Part shown: one piece after another, positions 24,475 to 32,960 of the stretch
How the letters are laid out: each line of letters begins with the position of its first letter
Numbering within the stretch: position 1 is the stretch's first letter
NCBI GenBank assembly: GCA_964437335.1
Contig: CAYTGL010000023.1
Coordinates: 1-41,939 of the forward strand
DNA: 41,939 nt
Direction: 5' to 3'
Source: JAITWN01 sp964437335
GTDB lineage: Bacteria > Pseudomonadota > Gammaproteobacteria > SZUA-140
Translations under genes and position numbers: made by a program
The notes under the pieces: model-generated
Database searches by the model: none
Told to the model about the DNA's origin: nothing
What the model saw: the letters and a program-made list of their open reading frames with translations, nothing else

Positions 24475-26166
24475 ATGAAGTTACGAGACGTCGTTCCGTT
24501 GTTTGCCTGGCTGCCGGAATATCAGCGACCGTGGTTGCGCGCCGACGTGGTGGCTGGTCTGACGACCGCAGCGGTCGTCATCCCGAAGTCGATGGCATAC
24601 GCGACCGTTGCCGGCCTGCCGATCCAGGTCGGGCTGTACACGGCGTTTATACCGATGCTCGTCTACGCGATGCTCGGCACCTCGCGCCCGCTGAGCGTCA
24701 GCACCAGTACGACGCTGGCGATCCTGACCGGTGCGCAACTCGGCGCAGTTGTACCGGACGGCGATCCAGCCGCGTTGCTGCAGGCGGCCGCGCTATTGAC
24801 GTTGATGGTGGGCGCCGTACTGATCCTGGCATCAGTGTTGCGCCTCGGCTTCGTCGCGAATTTCATCTCCGAACCGGTGCTGGTCGGTTTCAAGGCGGGC
24901 ATCGCCGTCGTGATCATCGTCGATCAGATTCCGAAGATCCTCGGCATACACTTCACCAAAGGCACGTTCATCGAGAACGTCGCCGCTATCGGCCATGGAC
25001 TTCACGGCATGTCCGCCGTGACGCTGGCGATCGGCATCGGCACCATGGTCGTTCTGACGATGTTCGAGAAGTTCCGGCCGCGCTGGCCGGCGCCGCTGAT
25101 CGCCGTCGGCGGCGCCATCGCCGGCGCGGGGCTGTTCGGCTGGCACGCCCTCGGCGTCGAACTGGTTGGCGCGATTCCGGCCGGGCTGCCTCCGGTGACG
25201 CTGCCGGATCTGAGTCTGGCGCAACAGTTGTGGCCGGCTGCCGTAGGCATCGCCTTGATGAGTTTCACCGAGACGATCGCGGCGGGGCGGGCATTCGTCG
25301 CTAAAAACGAACCGTCGCCGCGCCCCAATGCCGAGTTGCTGGCGACCGGGCTCGCGAATGCGGGCGGCGCCCTGCTGGGTTCGATGCCGGCCGGCGGCGG
25401 CACGTCGCAGACCGCGGTGAATCGAAGGACCGGCGCGAGGACACAGATCGCCGGGGTGGTGACCGCCGCGATGACGCTGCTGACCATGCTGTTTCTGGCG
25501 CCGCTGATTGCCCTGATGCCGCAGGCGACCCTGGCGGCGGTGGTCATCGTCTATTCGGTGGGCCTGATCCATATGGCCGACTTCCGCAGCATCCTGCGCA
25601 TCCGTCGCACCGAGTTTGTCTGGGCGATCGCGGCCTTCCTGGGAGTCATGCTGCTCGGCACGCTGCAGGGCATACTGGTGTCGATCATCGTCTCGCTGAT
25701 TGCGCTCGGCTACCAGGTCGCGAATCCGCCGGTGCACGTCCTTGGCCGCAAGCCCGGCACGAATGTATTTCGGCCGCGCTCGGCTGAGCATCCGGGCGAC
25801 GAGGTTTTCCCCGGCCTGCTGATGCTGCGGCTCGAAGGCAGATTGTTTTTCATCAATATCGAGCACGTCGCGGGGAAGATGCGACCGCTGGTCGCGGAAG
25901 CCGAAGCCGGTGTCGTTGTGCTCGATTTGAGCGGTGTATTCGATCTCGAGTATTCTGCACTGAAGGCGCTGACCGACGCCGAACGCCGGCTGCGGGACGC
26001 AGGTGTATCGGTGTGGCTCGCGGGGCTCACGCCGGACGTGCTGGCGATGGTGCGGCGCTCCCCGCTCGGCGAGGCGCTCGGCGAGCAGCGGATGTTTTTC
26101 AATGTCGAAACGGCCGTCGCCAGATACCTGGCCGACCGCCCCGAAAATCCGAGGATCCAGTCATGA
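24475..26166 (+). CDS. SulP family anion transporter with STAS domain
   Basis: 563 residues: a membrane domain of many helices (about 20-430) and a C-terminal cytoplasmic STAS domain (about 443-560). The SulP signature is in DVVAGLTTAAVVIPKSMAYATVAGLP. The PAGGGTSQTAVNR segment and the STAS phosphorylation-type loop (DLSGVFDLEYSALKAL) are clear. SulP proteins carry sulfate, bicarbonate, C4-dicarboxylates or, in E. coli DauA, succinate and aspartate. Because it follows aspartate-producing and aspartate-consuming enzymes, a DauA-like aspartate/dicarboxylate role is my inference; sulfate or bicarbonate remain possible. ATG 24475 is preferred to TTG 24460. It overlaps ppk2 by 4 bp (ATGA). Confidence 0.9.
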   Translation: MKLRDVVPLFAWLPEYQRPWLRADVVAGLTTAAVVIPKSMAYATVAGLPIQVGLYTAFIPMLVYAMLGTSRPLSVSTSTTLAILTGAQLGAVVPDGDPAALLQAAALLTLMVGAVLILASVLRLGFVANFISEPVLVGFKAGIAVVIIVDQIPKILGIHFTKGTFIENVAAIGHGLHGMSAVTLAIGIGTMVVLTMFEKFRPRWPAPLIAVGGAIAGAGLFGWHALGVELVGAIPAGLPPVTLPDLSLAQQLWPAAVGIALMSFTETIAAGRAFVAKNEPSPRPNAELLATGLANAGGALLGSMPAGGGTSQTAVNRRTGARTQIAGVVTAAMTLLTMLFLAPLIALMPQATLAAVVIVYSVGLIHMADFRSILRIRRTEFVWAIAAFLGVMLLGTLQGILVSIIVSLIALGYQVANPPVHVLGRKPGTNVFRPRSAEHPGDEVFPGLLMLRLEGRLFFINIEHVAGKMRPLVAEAEAGVVVLDLSGVFDLEYSALKALTDAERRLRDAGVSVWLAGLTPDVLAMVRRSPLGEALGEQRMFFNVETAVARYLADRPENPRIQS

Positions 26167-26987
26167 AGCGCGATAAACAGGAAGTGAAAGAAGACGGCGA
26201 CACGGGCGCGCGTGAGCGCATGAAGCGCAAGACGTACGAAAAGGAACTCAAACGGCTGCATGTGGAACTGGTGAAGCTCCAGCAGTGGGTCGTCCACGCA
26301 GGACTGAAGGTGTGTGTCATCTTCGAGGGCCGCGACGGCGCCGGCAAGGGCGGCACCATCAAGGCGCTCACCGAGCGGGTCAGCCCGCGGATCTTCCGGG
26401 TCATTGCGCTGCCGGCGCCGACGGATCGCGAAAAGAGCCAGATGTATGTGCAACGTTATCTGCCGCATCTGCCCGCGGCGGGGGAGATCGTAATCTTTGA
26501 TCGCAGCTGGTACAACCGCGCCGGCGTAGAGCGCGTGATGGGCTTCGCCGATGAGAAGCAGGTGGAAAAGTTCCTGAAGGCGGTGCCGCTGGTCGAAAAG
26601 GCCATCGTCGAATCCGGTATTATCCTGATCAAATACTGGCTCGAAGTGAGTGAGGAAGAGCAAACGCGCAGGCTCGAGGCGCGTATCGACGATGGCCGCA
26701 AGATCTGGAAGCTGTCGCCGATGGATCTGAAGTCCTACAGCCGCTGGTACGATTATTCGCGCGCGCGCGATGCGATGTTCGTCGCGACCGATACCGGCTT
26801 CGCGCCGTGGTATGTCGCGCGGACTGACGACAAGAGGCGCGGGCGGCTGAACATCATCACCCACCTGTTGAGCCAGATACCCTATGAGGAAGTGCCGCGC
26901 GAGAAGATCAAACTGCCCAAGCGACAGAAGGCCGGCGATTACCGCGACCCGGACTATTCGTATAAATCTGTCGACGAGGTGTTCTGA
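26163..26987 (+). CDS. ppk2: Polyphosphate kinase 2
   Basis: 274 residues, a one-domain PPK2. It transfers phosphate between polyphosphate and nucleoside di- or triphosphates. Walker A is GRDGAGKGGT (about 56-65), Walker B is in VIFDRSWYNRAGVERVMGF (about 111-129), and the lid-region motif DDGRKIWKLSPMD is present. The pattern matches class I PPK2. The start overlaps the SulP stop (ATGA 26163-26166), so the two are translationally coupled. A charged N-terminal tail of 20 residues precedes the first helix. Confidence 0.94.
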   Translation: MKRDKQEVKEDGDTGARERMKRKTYEKELKRLHVELVKLQQWVVHAGLKVCVIFEGRDGAGKGGTIKALTERVSPRIFRVIALPAPTDREKSQMYVQRYLPHLPAAGEIVIFDRSWYNRAGVERVMGFADEKQVEKFLKAVPLVEKAIVESGIILIKYWLEVSEEEQTRRLEARIDDGRKIWKLSPMDLKSYSRWYDYSRARDAMFVATDTGFAPWYVARTDDKRRGRLNIITHLLSQIPYEEVPREKIKLPKRQKAGDYRDPDYSYKSVDEVF

Positions 26988-27017
26988 TCGCTCAGGATCG
27001 ATGATTGTTTCAACAGG

Positions 27018-29237
27018 ATGAGGTGGGCCTTGGATAGATATCGACTGTCGAAGTGTGCGATTCTCGGCGTGGCCGCAGCGCTGATGGCCGCTTTGCTCCC
27101 GCTGCACGCATTCGCGCTGGAATGGCCGAAGGAGATCGAGGCGCCCGAGGGCACGATCGTCGTCTATCAATTGCAGCCGGAGAAGCTGAGCGGCAACCTG
27201 CTCACGGGCAGGGCCGCAATGTCGCTTGAGCTCAAGACCAGGACGGAACCGGTCTTCGGGGTGTTCTGGTTCTCCGCGAAGATCGATACGGATCAGGATG
27301 GCGGCATGGTGCTCGTGCGCGATCTGCAGGTCACGAACGTCCGCTGGCCGGATTCGACCGATGAAGGCGAGGCACGCTTCACCGAGGTCGTGAACAATGC
27401 GGTGCCAAAGGCCGGATTCGAAATATCGCTGGAGCGGCTCTCCGCCAGTCTCGCCCTCGCAGAGCGCGAACAGCGAAGCCTTGATTTGATGAAGAACGAT
27501 CCGCCCGCGATCGTGTTCAGCGAAGAGCTCGCCGTGCTGCTGATCTACGATGGCATGCCGCGTTTCAGGACGCTTGAAAACGACGCTTACTCGCGCGCGC
27601 TGAATACGCCGTTTGCCGTGATTCGCGACAACAATGCGAAACGGGTGTACCTGAGCGGTGGTTCGCTCTGGTACGTCGCGGACGATCCGATGGGGCCGTT
27701 CACGCCGACGCCGGCGCCGCCCGCCGAGCTGTTGAAGATGCTGCCTCCGCCCGACGCAGACATCCCCGAGCCCGCGACGCCGCCGAAGATCCACGTCGCG
27801 ACACAGCCGACCGAACTGATTGTGACCACCGGCAAGCCGAATTGGAAAGCGCTGGCAGGCGACAAACTGCTTTATGTCGACAACACCGAGACGCCGTGGC
27901 TGCGTGATCTCTCGGATCAACAGATGTATCTGCTGCTTTCCGGTCGCTGGTATCGGGCCAGGGCGCAAAGCGGTCCCTGGACATTCGTACGCCCCGACCA
28001 GCTCCCGGCGAGCTTCAGGGATATCCCGCCCGACTCGGATATCGGCGGCATCCGCACGTCGGTTGCGGGCACGCCGGAAGCCGAGGACGCCGTACTCAAC
28101 GCAGCCATCCCCCAGACCGCCGCGATCAAGCGCAGCGAGGCGAAGCTGGAAGTCCAATACGACGGCGAGCCGAAGTTCGAGAAGATTGCGGGCACCAACG
28201 TCGCCTACGCCGTCAACACCGGCGCCCAGGTGCTCGAGATCGACAAGCGCTTCTACGCGGTGGACAACGGCGTGTGGTTTACGGCCGCCTCGGCCACCGG
28301 GCCGTGGATCGTCGCGGACAAGATCCCGCAGGAGGAGATCGACAAGATCCCGCCGAGCTCGCCGATGTACAACACCACCTACGTCACCATATACGATTCC
28401 ACGCCCGAGGTGGTGTACGTGGGCTACACCTCCGGCTATCTCTGGTCATACCCCTATTATGGCGTGCCGGTGTACGGCACCGGCTGGTACTACCCGCCGT
28501 ACTGGGGCCCCGTGTATTACTATCCGCGGCCGCCGACCTGGGGCCTGCACGTCGGATACAACCCGTGGACCGGCTGGAACTATGGCCTGAGCTGGACCAA
28601 CGGCTTCATCAGCATCGGCGTGATCTGGGGCGGGGGCTACGGACCGTATCCTCCTTACGGGTGTTGTGGCGGCTGGTACGGTGGCGGTTATCGTCCGCCG
28701 CCCCGGGTTTCTCATCATGGTGGTGACATCAACATCGGCAACACGATCAATGCCGGCAATCGCGCGCAGGTCGCCGACAGGATGAGGGCCTCGGGCGCGG
28801 GCGACCTCAACCGTGCCAGCCAGAACAATCTGTACAACCGTGCTGAAAACCGCGGCCGGGTGGACGACCGCGCGGCGACTTCGCGTGATCTGCAGCAGGC
28901 GCGACCGTCGACCGGGCGCGAGAACAACGTGTACGCGGACCGCAACGGCAATGTCGTGCGGCGTACGGGCGACCAGTGGGAGACGCGCGAGCAGGGCAGC
29001 TGGAGTACCGAAACAACCGCTCGCGACCGCTCAGGGTCCGATCCGCGCCAGCCCCAGGCGACGACGCGTGACACTCGAACCACGCGCCCGCCGTCCACGT
29101 CGTCGCTCGATCGGACGGAGCTGGATCGCTCGTATCAGGCAAGGCAATCGGGCATGGCGCGGGAGAGCATGCGCCCGATGCCACGGGGTGGCGCCGGGGG
29201 CGCGCGAATGGGCGGCGGGGGAGGAGGCCGGCGCTAA
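27018..29237 (+). CDS. Large secreted Gly/Tyr/Pro-rich protein of unknown function
   Basis: 739 residues. A signal peptide lies at about 1-34. The middle holds three spaced copies of a W-(Y/F)-x-A-x(4)-GP motif, near residues 217, 310 and 419, each after a short hydrophobic strand, indicating a repeat unit of about 100 residues. Residues 460-560 are rich in Tyr, Pro, Gly and Trp (YVGYTSGYLWSY; GTGWYYPPYWGP). The last 170 residues are Arg/Ser/Thr-rich and end in a polyglycine-RR tail. Similar proteins are sometimes labelled carbohydrate-binding without proof. A TTG at 27030 has a better placed GAGGTG site than the ATG at 27018. Probably surface-exposed or periplasmic. Confidence 0.75.
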   Translation: MRWALDRYRLSKCAILGVAAALMAALLPLHAFALEWPKEIEAPEGTIVVYQLQPEKLSGNLLTGRAAMSLELKTRTEPVFGVFWFSAKIDTDQDGGMVLVRDLQVTNVRWPDSTDEGEARFTEVVNNAVPKAGFEISLERLSASLALAEREQRSLDLMKNDPPAIVFSEELAVLLIYDGMPRFRTLENDAYSRALNTPFAVIRDNNAKRVYLSGGSLWYVADDPMGPFTPTPAPPAELLKMLPPPDADIPEPATPPKIHVATQPTELIVTTGKPNWKALAGDKLLYVDNTETPWLRDLSDQQMYLLLSGRWYRARAQSGPWTFVRPDQLPASFRDIPPDSDIGGIRTSVAGTPEAEDAVLNAAIPQTAAIKRSEAKLEVQYDGEPKFEKIAGTNVAYAVNTGAQVLEIDKRFYAVDNGVWFTAASATGPWIVADKIPQEEIDKIPPSSPMYNTTYVTIYDSTPEVVYVGYTSGYLWSYPYYGVPVYGTGWYYPPYWGPVYYYPRPPTWGLHVGYNPWTGWNYGLSWTNGFISIGVIWGGGYGPYPPYGCCGGWYGGGYRPPPRVSHHGGDINIGNTINAGNRAQVADRMRASGAGDLNRASQNNLYNRAENRGRVDDRAATSRDLQQARPSTGRENNVYADRNGNVVRRTGDQWETREQGSWSTETTARDRSGSDPRQPQATTRDTRTTRPPSTSSLDRTELDRSYQARQSGMARESMRPMPRGGAGGARMGGGGGGRR

Positions 29238-29266
29238 AGCGATATTCAAACCCCGGGAGCCAACAA

Positions 29267-30127
29267 ATGATGTCGCGTCTCACGATTTCCACGCTCGCTT
29301 TCTGTTTGCTGGCGGTAGTTGTGTCATCCCCGGCGCTGGGACAGTCCAACGACTTCGCACAATCGCTGCTCGACGACAAGTTCAATCTGAATCTCGGCAC
29401 GTTCATCGTCGGTACCGACGTCAAGGGCGCGTTGAACGGGCAGGCCAACAGAATCAACGAGGAGGTCAACCTGAGCAAGGACTTCGGTCTGGACGGGGAT
29501 GCCGCCCGCGTTCGTCTCGATGGTCTGTGGCGCATCTCGCCGAAGCACCACTTGCGTTTCCTGTATTTCGATGACCAGAGCAAGGGCTCTCGCTCGCTCG
29601 ACGAGACGATCAACTGGGGTGACTATACGTTCAATATCGGTGCGAGCGTGACCGCGGAGTCGCAGCTCCGGATTATCGAACTGGCGTATGAGTATGCGTT
29701 CGCGAAGCAGCCGCGTTACGAGCTGGCCGGATCCCTTGGCGTCCATTATATCGGCACGAAGTTGTCCCTCTCGGGGGAGGCGACCTTCACCGACTCCGAA
29801 GGCAATGTTTCCACGGCGCAGTCCACCACCCGTGAAAACAGCGTCCCGGCGCCGCTGCCGGTCATCGGCCTGCGCGGCGCCTGGGCAGTTGCGCCGCAGT
29901 GGTTGCTTGACGCGCAGGCCCAGTTCTTCAAGGCCAAGCTCGAGGGCTACGACGGCAGGATCACCGACCTGCGCGCCTCGGCGACCTGGATATTCCACCG
30001 CCATGCCGGCGTTGGCCTCGGCTACAACTATTTCGGCACTGACGTCGATGTGGACCGCTCCTCGTTCAACGGCAGCCTGAAGCTGGGTTATTCGGGCCTG
30101 CAGTTGTTCGTGACCGGGACGTTCTGA
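29267..30127 (+). CDS. Outer-membrane beta-barrel protein, unknown function
   Basis: 286 residues with a signal peptide (1-25, ending ALGQ). The mature sequence shows regular amphipathic strands (VRLDGLWRISPKHHLRFLYFD; LRIIELAYEYAF; YELAGSLGVHYIG) and ends GYSGLQLFVTGTF with a terminal phenylalanine. This is the pattern of an outer-membrane barrel of about 10-12 strands. No family name can be given. It follows the large secreted protein by 29 bp and precedes another barrel protein by 64 bp, so the three may form one envelope operon. ATG 29267 and 29270 are both possible. Confidence 0.7.
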   Translation: MMSRLTISTLAFCLLAVVVSSPALGQSNDFAQSLLDDKFNLNLGTFIVGTDVKGALNGQANRINEEVNLSKDFGLDGDAARVRLDGLWRISPKHHLRFLYFDDQSKGSRSLDETINWGDYTFNIGASVTAESQLRIIELAYEYAFAKQPRYELAGSLGVHYIGTKLSLSGEATFTDSEGNVSTAQSTTRENSVPAPLPVIGLRGAWAVAPQWLLDAQAQFFKAKLEGYDGRITDLRASATWIFHRHAGVGLGYNYFGTDVDVDRSSFNGSLKLGYSGLQLFVTGTF

Positions 30128-30191
30128 AGGTCTTCGTCGTCCGCCCTCCCTGCCATGCCCAGGCCGGTGCTGATTCAACGAGCAAAGTAAT

Positions 30192-31007
30192 ATGAACCCT
30201 GCGCGCCCGCTGGTCGCGGCTGTCTTGTGCGCGGCGACACTGATCGCGTCGGCTGACGCCGCTGCGCAGGGCGGCGACGCGCTGCACTTCCAGGCCAGCA
30301 TCTACGGCTACCTCCCCGCCACCAGCGGCTCGACGACATTTCCACCGTCAGAGGGTGGAGGCGACGTCAGCATCGACATGGACCCCATACTTGAATATCT
30401 GGAGCTCGCGTTCATGGGTTCGCTGGAGGTGCGGAAGGGCGATTGGGGCGCCTGGACGGACATCATCTACCTGGACTTCGGTAACTCAAGATCCGGGTCC
30501 CGTGCGATCGGGATCGGCAACGCCGGCTTGCCCGCCGGCGCGAGCGCGAATGTCGATTATGATCTGAAGGGATGGATGTGGACACTGGGCGGCGCCTATC
30601 AGGCGGTGGCAAGGCCTGGCCATATGCTCGATGTCATCGGTGGTATGCGCGTGCTCGACATCCGCCAGGCGCTGGACTGGCAGCTGAGCGGCGAGATCGA
30701 TTCGATTGCGCTGGTGGATCGCGCCGGCAGCCGCGAGGCAAGCCAGCAGAACCGGGACGTGGTTGTCGGTGTCAAGGGGCGCGCATCTTTCGGCGACGGC
30801 AATCCGTGGTTCGTGCCGTACTACGTTGACCTCGGCACGGGCGACTCGCAGTTCACCTGGCAGGCCAGCGCCGGCCTTGGTTATGGATTCCGCTGGGGTG
30901 ATATCGTCGCCGCCTGGCGCACTGTCGACTACGACATGAAGTCGGGCAAGACGATCGAGGACCTGAATTTCAATGGCCCGAGTCTTGCTGTTGTGTTCCG
31001 CTGGTAG
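30192..31007 (+). CDS. Outer-membrane protein, unknown function
   Basis: 271 residues with a signal peptide (1-26). The mature part contains alternating strands (LHFQASIYGYLPATSGSTTF; FMGSLEVRKGDWGAWTDIIY; DYDLKGWMWTLGGAYQAV) and closes with NGPSLAVVFRW, again a barrel-type terminal strand with an aromatic last residue. Similar predicted barrels are found in many proteobacteria without assigned function. It is on the same strand as the barrel protein ahead of it. Confidence 0.7.
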   Translation: MNPARPLVAAVLCAATLIASADAAAQGGDALHFQASIYGYLPATSGSTTFPPSEGGGDVSIDMDPILEYLELAFMGSLEVRKGDWGAWTDIIYLDFGNSRSGSRAIGIGNAGLPAGASANVDYDLKGWMWTLGGAYQAVARPGHMLDVIGGMRVLDIRQALDWQLSGEIDSIALVDRAGSREASQQNRDVVVGVKGRASFGDGNPWFVPYYVDLGTGDSQFTWQASAGLGYGFRWGDIVAAWRTVDYDMKSGKTIEDLNFNGPSLAVVFRW

Positions 31008-31169
31008 TTAACGACAGGCTCCGCATGTGACGAATATGTATGCGTACAAATGATAGATTACGTCCATTATTTAACCCGCTGTAATTATCTTGCGTGATGG
31101 ATTACGATTTCATTGCTAACCCAAGAGCGAAGGAGGTCTGTTCCACTTGCATTAGTCAAGGAGGCATAT

Positions 31170-31742
31170 ATGCGCAAGATATTTGAAAAGCGTAATAGCG
31201 TTCTGTTTGTCGCCCTGTCTCTCGTATTCACGATGACCGCGTACGCCGCGGAACCGCAGGCGTCGCCTGGCGACAAGCAGATGATCGAGAGCGCGATGTC
31301 AGCAGCGCCGGCCAAGGTCGGAAAGGATGCGACTATCGTTGCCATTGAGGCGGACGGAACCATGCGCGTTCTGCGCCAGGGCATGAACGCATTCACATGC
31401 ATGCCGGATAATCCCGGAACCCCCGGACCCGATCCGATGTGCATGGACAACAACGCGATGGAATGGGTTAACGCGTGGATAGCCCACCAGACGCCGCCAC
31501 CTGGCGCGGTCGGGCTCATGTATATGCTGAAAGGCGGGACCGATGCCAGCAATACCGATCCGTACGCAGACAAGCCGAAGCCCGGAAATCACTGGATAGA
31601 AACAGGGCCACACGTAATGATTACCGGCGCCGATGATGGTTTCTATGATCTCTACCCCAAGCTTGCCGACCCGGATACCGCAAGCCCTTACGTGATGTGG
31701 GCGGATACTCCCTATCGGCACTTGATGGTGCCGGTGAAGTAA
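31170..31742 (+). CDS. Secreted protein of unknown function
   Basis: 190 residues with a signal peptide (1-26, ending AYAA). The mature protein has two cysteines (TCMPDNPG, DPMCMDNN) that may form a disulfide, several Met-rich stretches (AFTCMPD, MCMDNNAM, LMYMLKGG) and a C-terminal HVMITGADDGFYDLYP segment. Met clusters could bind copper, but this is only a thought. AAGGAGG 5 nt before ATG 31170 fixes the start. The 160 bp upstream is AT-rich and probably holds its own promoter. A hairpin follows the stop. Confidence 0.7.
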   Translation: MRKIFEKRNSVLFVALSLVFTMTAYAAEPQASPGDKQMIESAMSAAPAKVGKDATIVAIEADGTMRVLRQGMNAFTCMPDNPGTPGPDPMCMDNNAMEWVNAWIAHQTPPPGAVGLMYMLKGGTDASNTDPYADKPKPGNHWIETGPHVMITGADDGFYDLYPKLADPDTASPYVMWADTPYRHLMVPVK

Positions 31743-31767
31743 CCGGCGGTTCGGGTAATTCCGCCGG
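31743..31767 (+). terminator. Hairpin after the secreted-protein gene
   Basis: CCGGCGG (31743-31749) pairs with CCGCCGG (31761-31767) across an 11-nt loop, directly after the stop codon. No T tract follows. It lies between converging genes. Confidence 0.35.
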
Positions 31768-31894
31768 CCGGGTTCATAACGGCCACAGCCGGATCGGCAA
31801 TCTGAAGCCGCCGGCGGTTACGCTGCGATCAGTCCGGCGCCGCGGCGTCGTGCATCCATGCCGGCCTGTTTCGGCCCCGGGATTTCCCGAGGAC

Positions 31895-32932
31895 TTACCC
31901 CCGGATGCGCCAGCGGATCTGCTGACCGGCAAGCAGCGGAATCACGACGCCGTCGTCGAGCGCATAGCGATCAGGTACCATCCACGGCCTTTGCTCGAGG
32001 GTAATGCGGTCCGTGTTACGCGGCAGGCGATAGAAGTCCGCGCCATGATGGCTGGCAAACCCTTCCAGACGTTCCAGGGCGCCGGCCTGTTCAAAGACTT
32101 CGGCGTAGAGCTCGATCGCCGCATGGGCGCTGTAGATGCCGGCGCAGCCGCATGCCGTCTCCTTGCGGGCGCGTTCATGGGGGGCGCTGTCGGTGCCGAG
32201 GAAGAACTTCGGGCCGCCGCCGGTTGCGGCGCGAAGCAGCGCCTGGCGGTCCTCCTCGCGCTTGAGCACCGGCAGGCAATAGAAGTGCGGGCGCACGCCG
32301 CCGGCGAGCAGGGCGTTGCGGTTAAAAAGCAAATGATGGGCGGTGATCGTCGCGGCAACGGTTGCCGGAGCGGTGCCGACATAGTCGACTGCGGCCCGGG
32401 TGGTAATGTGTTCGAACACGACGCGCAGCGCCGGAAAGCGTCGCACCAGCGGTTCGAGCACGCAGTCGATGAAGCGCGGCTCGCGATCGAAGATATCGAT
32501 CGCGGCTTCGGTGACTTCGCCATGGACCAGCAAGGGCAGGTCATGTGCCTGCATTGCTTCGAGCGCCGGCGTGATCCGGTCGATCGCGGTGACACCGGAC
32601 TCGGAATTTGTCGTAGCACCGGCCGGATAGAGCTTCGCCGCCGTGATACCGCCTTCCCCCGCCGCGCGGCGGATCTCGTCCGGCGCGGTCCGGTCGGTCA
32701 GGTACAGTGTCATCAGCGGTTCGAATCGCATTTCCTCGGGGACATGCGCGAGGATCCGGCTCCGGTAGGCCAGCGCTTGCGCGCAGTCGACGACCGGAGG
32801 AGCGAGATTCGGCATCACGATCGCGCGCGCGAAACGCGCCGCGACATGCGGGACCGTCGTCGCAAGCGCAGACCCGTCGCGCAGGTGAACATGCCAATCG
32901 TCGGGACGGGCAAGGGTCAGCGCGGTCTTCAT
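31895..32932 (-). CDS. pyrC: Dihydroorotase, class II
   Basis: 345 residues, the class II length. It closes N-carbamoyl-aspartate to dihydroorotate in pyrimidine synthesis. The zinc HxH motif is in DDWHVHLRDG (His14, His16), the lysine expected to be carboxylated is in ITAAKLYPAGATTNS, further ligand histidines are in LLVHGE and VFEHITTR, and the catalytic aspartate is in FFLGTDSAPH. Start ATG 32932 lies 28 bp after the MoeA-like gene stop, so both may be in one minus-strand unit. Confidence 0.96.
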   Translation of the reverse strand: MKTALTLARPDDWHVHLRDGSALATTVPHVAARFARAIVMPNLAPPVVDCAQALAYRSRILAHVPEEMRFEPLMTLYLTDRTAPDEIRRAAGEGGITAAKLYPAGATTNSESGVTAIDRITPALEAMQAHDLPLLVHGEVTEAAIDIFDREPRFIDCVLEPLVRRFPALRVVFEHITTRAAVDYVGTAPATVAATITAHHLLFNRNALLAGGVRPHFYCLPVLKREEDRQALLRAATGGGPKFFLGTDSAPHERARKETACGCAGIYSAHAAIELYAEVFEQAGALERLEGFASHHGADFYRLPRNTDRITLEQRPWMVPDRYALDDGVVIPLLAGQQIRWRIRG

Positions 32933-32960
32933 ATGTTGCCGGGCGGTTGGGTCGGCAGGA

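Noticed and set aside
25710..28157. Long minus-strand open frame of 815 codons
   Set aside because: It lies opposite the SulP, PPK2 and large secreted protein genes, all of which have clear family motifs or signal peptides. Its sequence is Arg/Asp/Gly/Leu-rich with no recognisable domain, as expected of an antisense frame in high-GC DNA.
32700..32725. tRNA-like GGTTCGAATC T-arm sequence
   Set aside because: It is inside pyrC, and no matching acceptor or anticodon stem is found around it.
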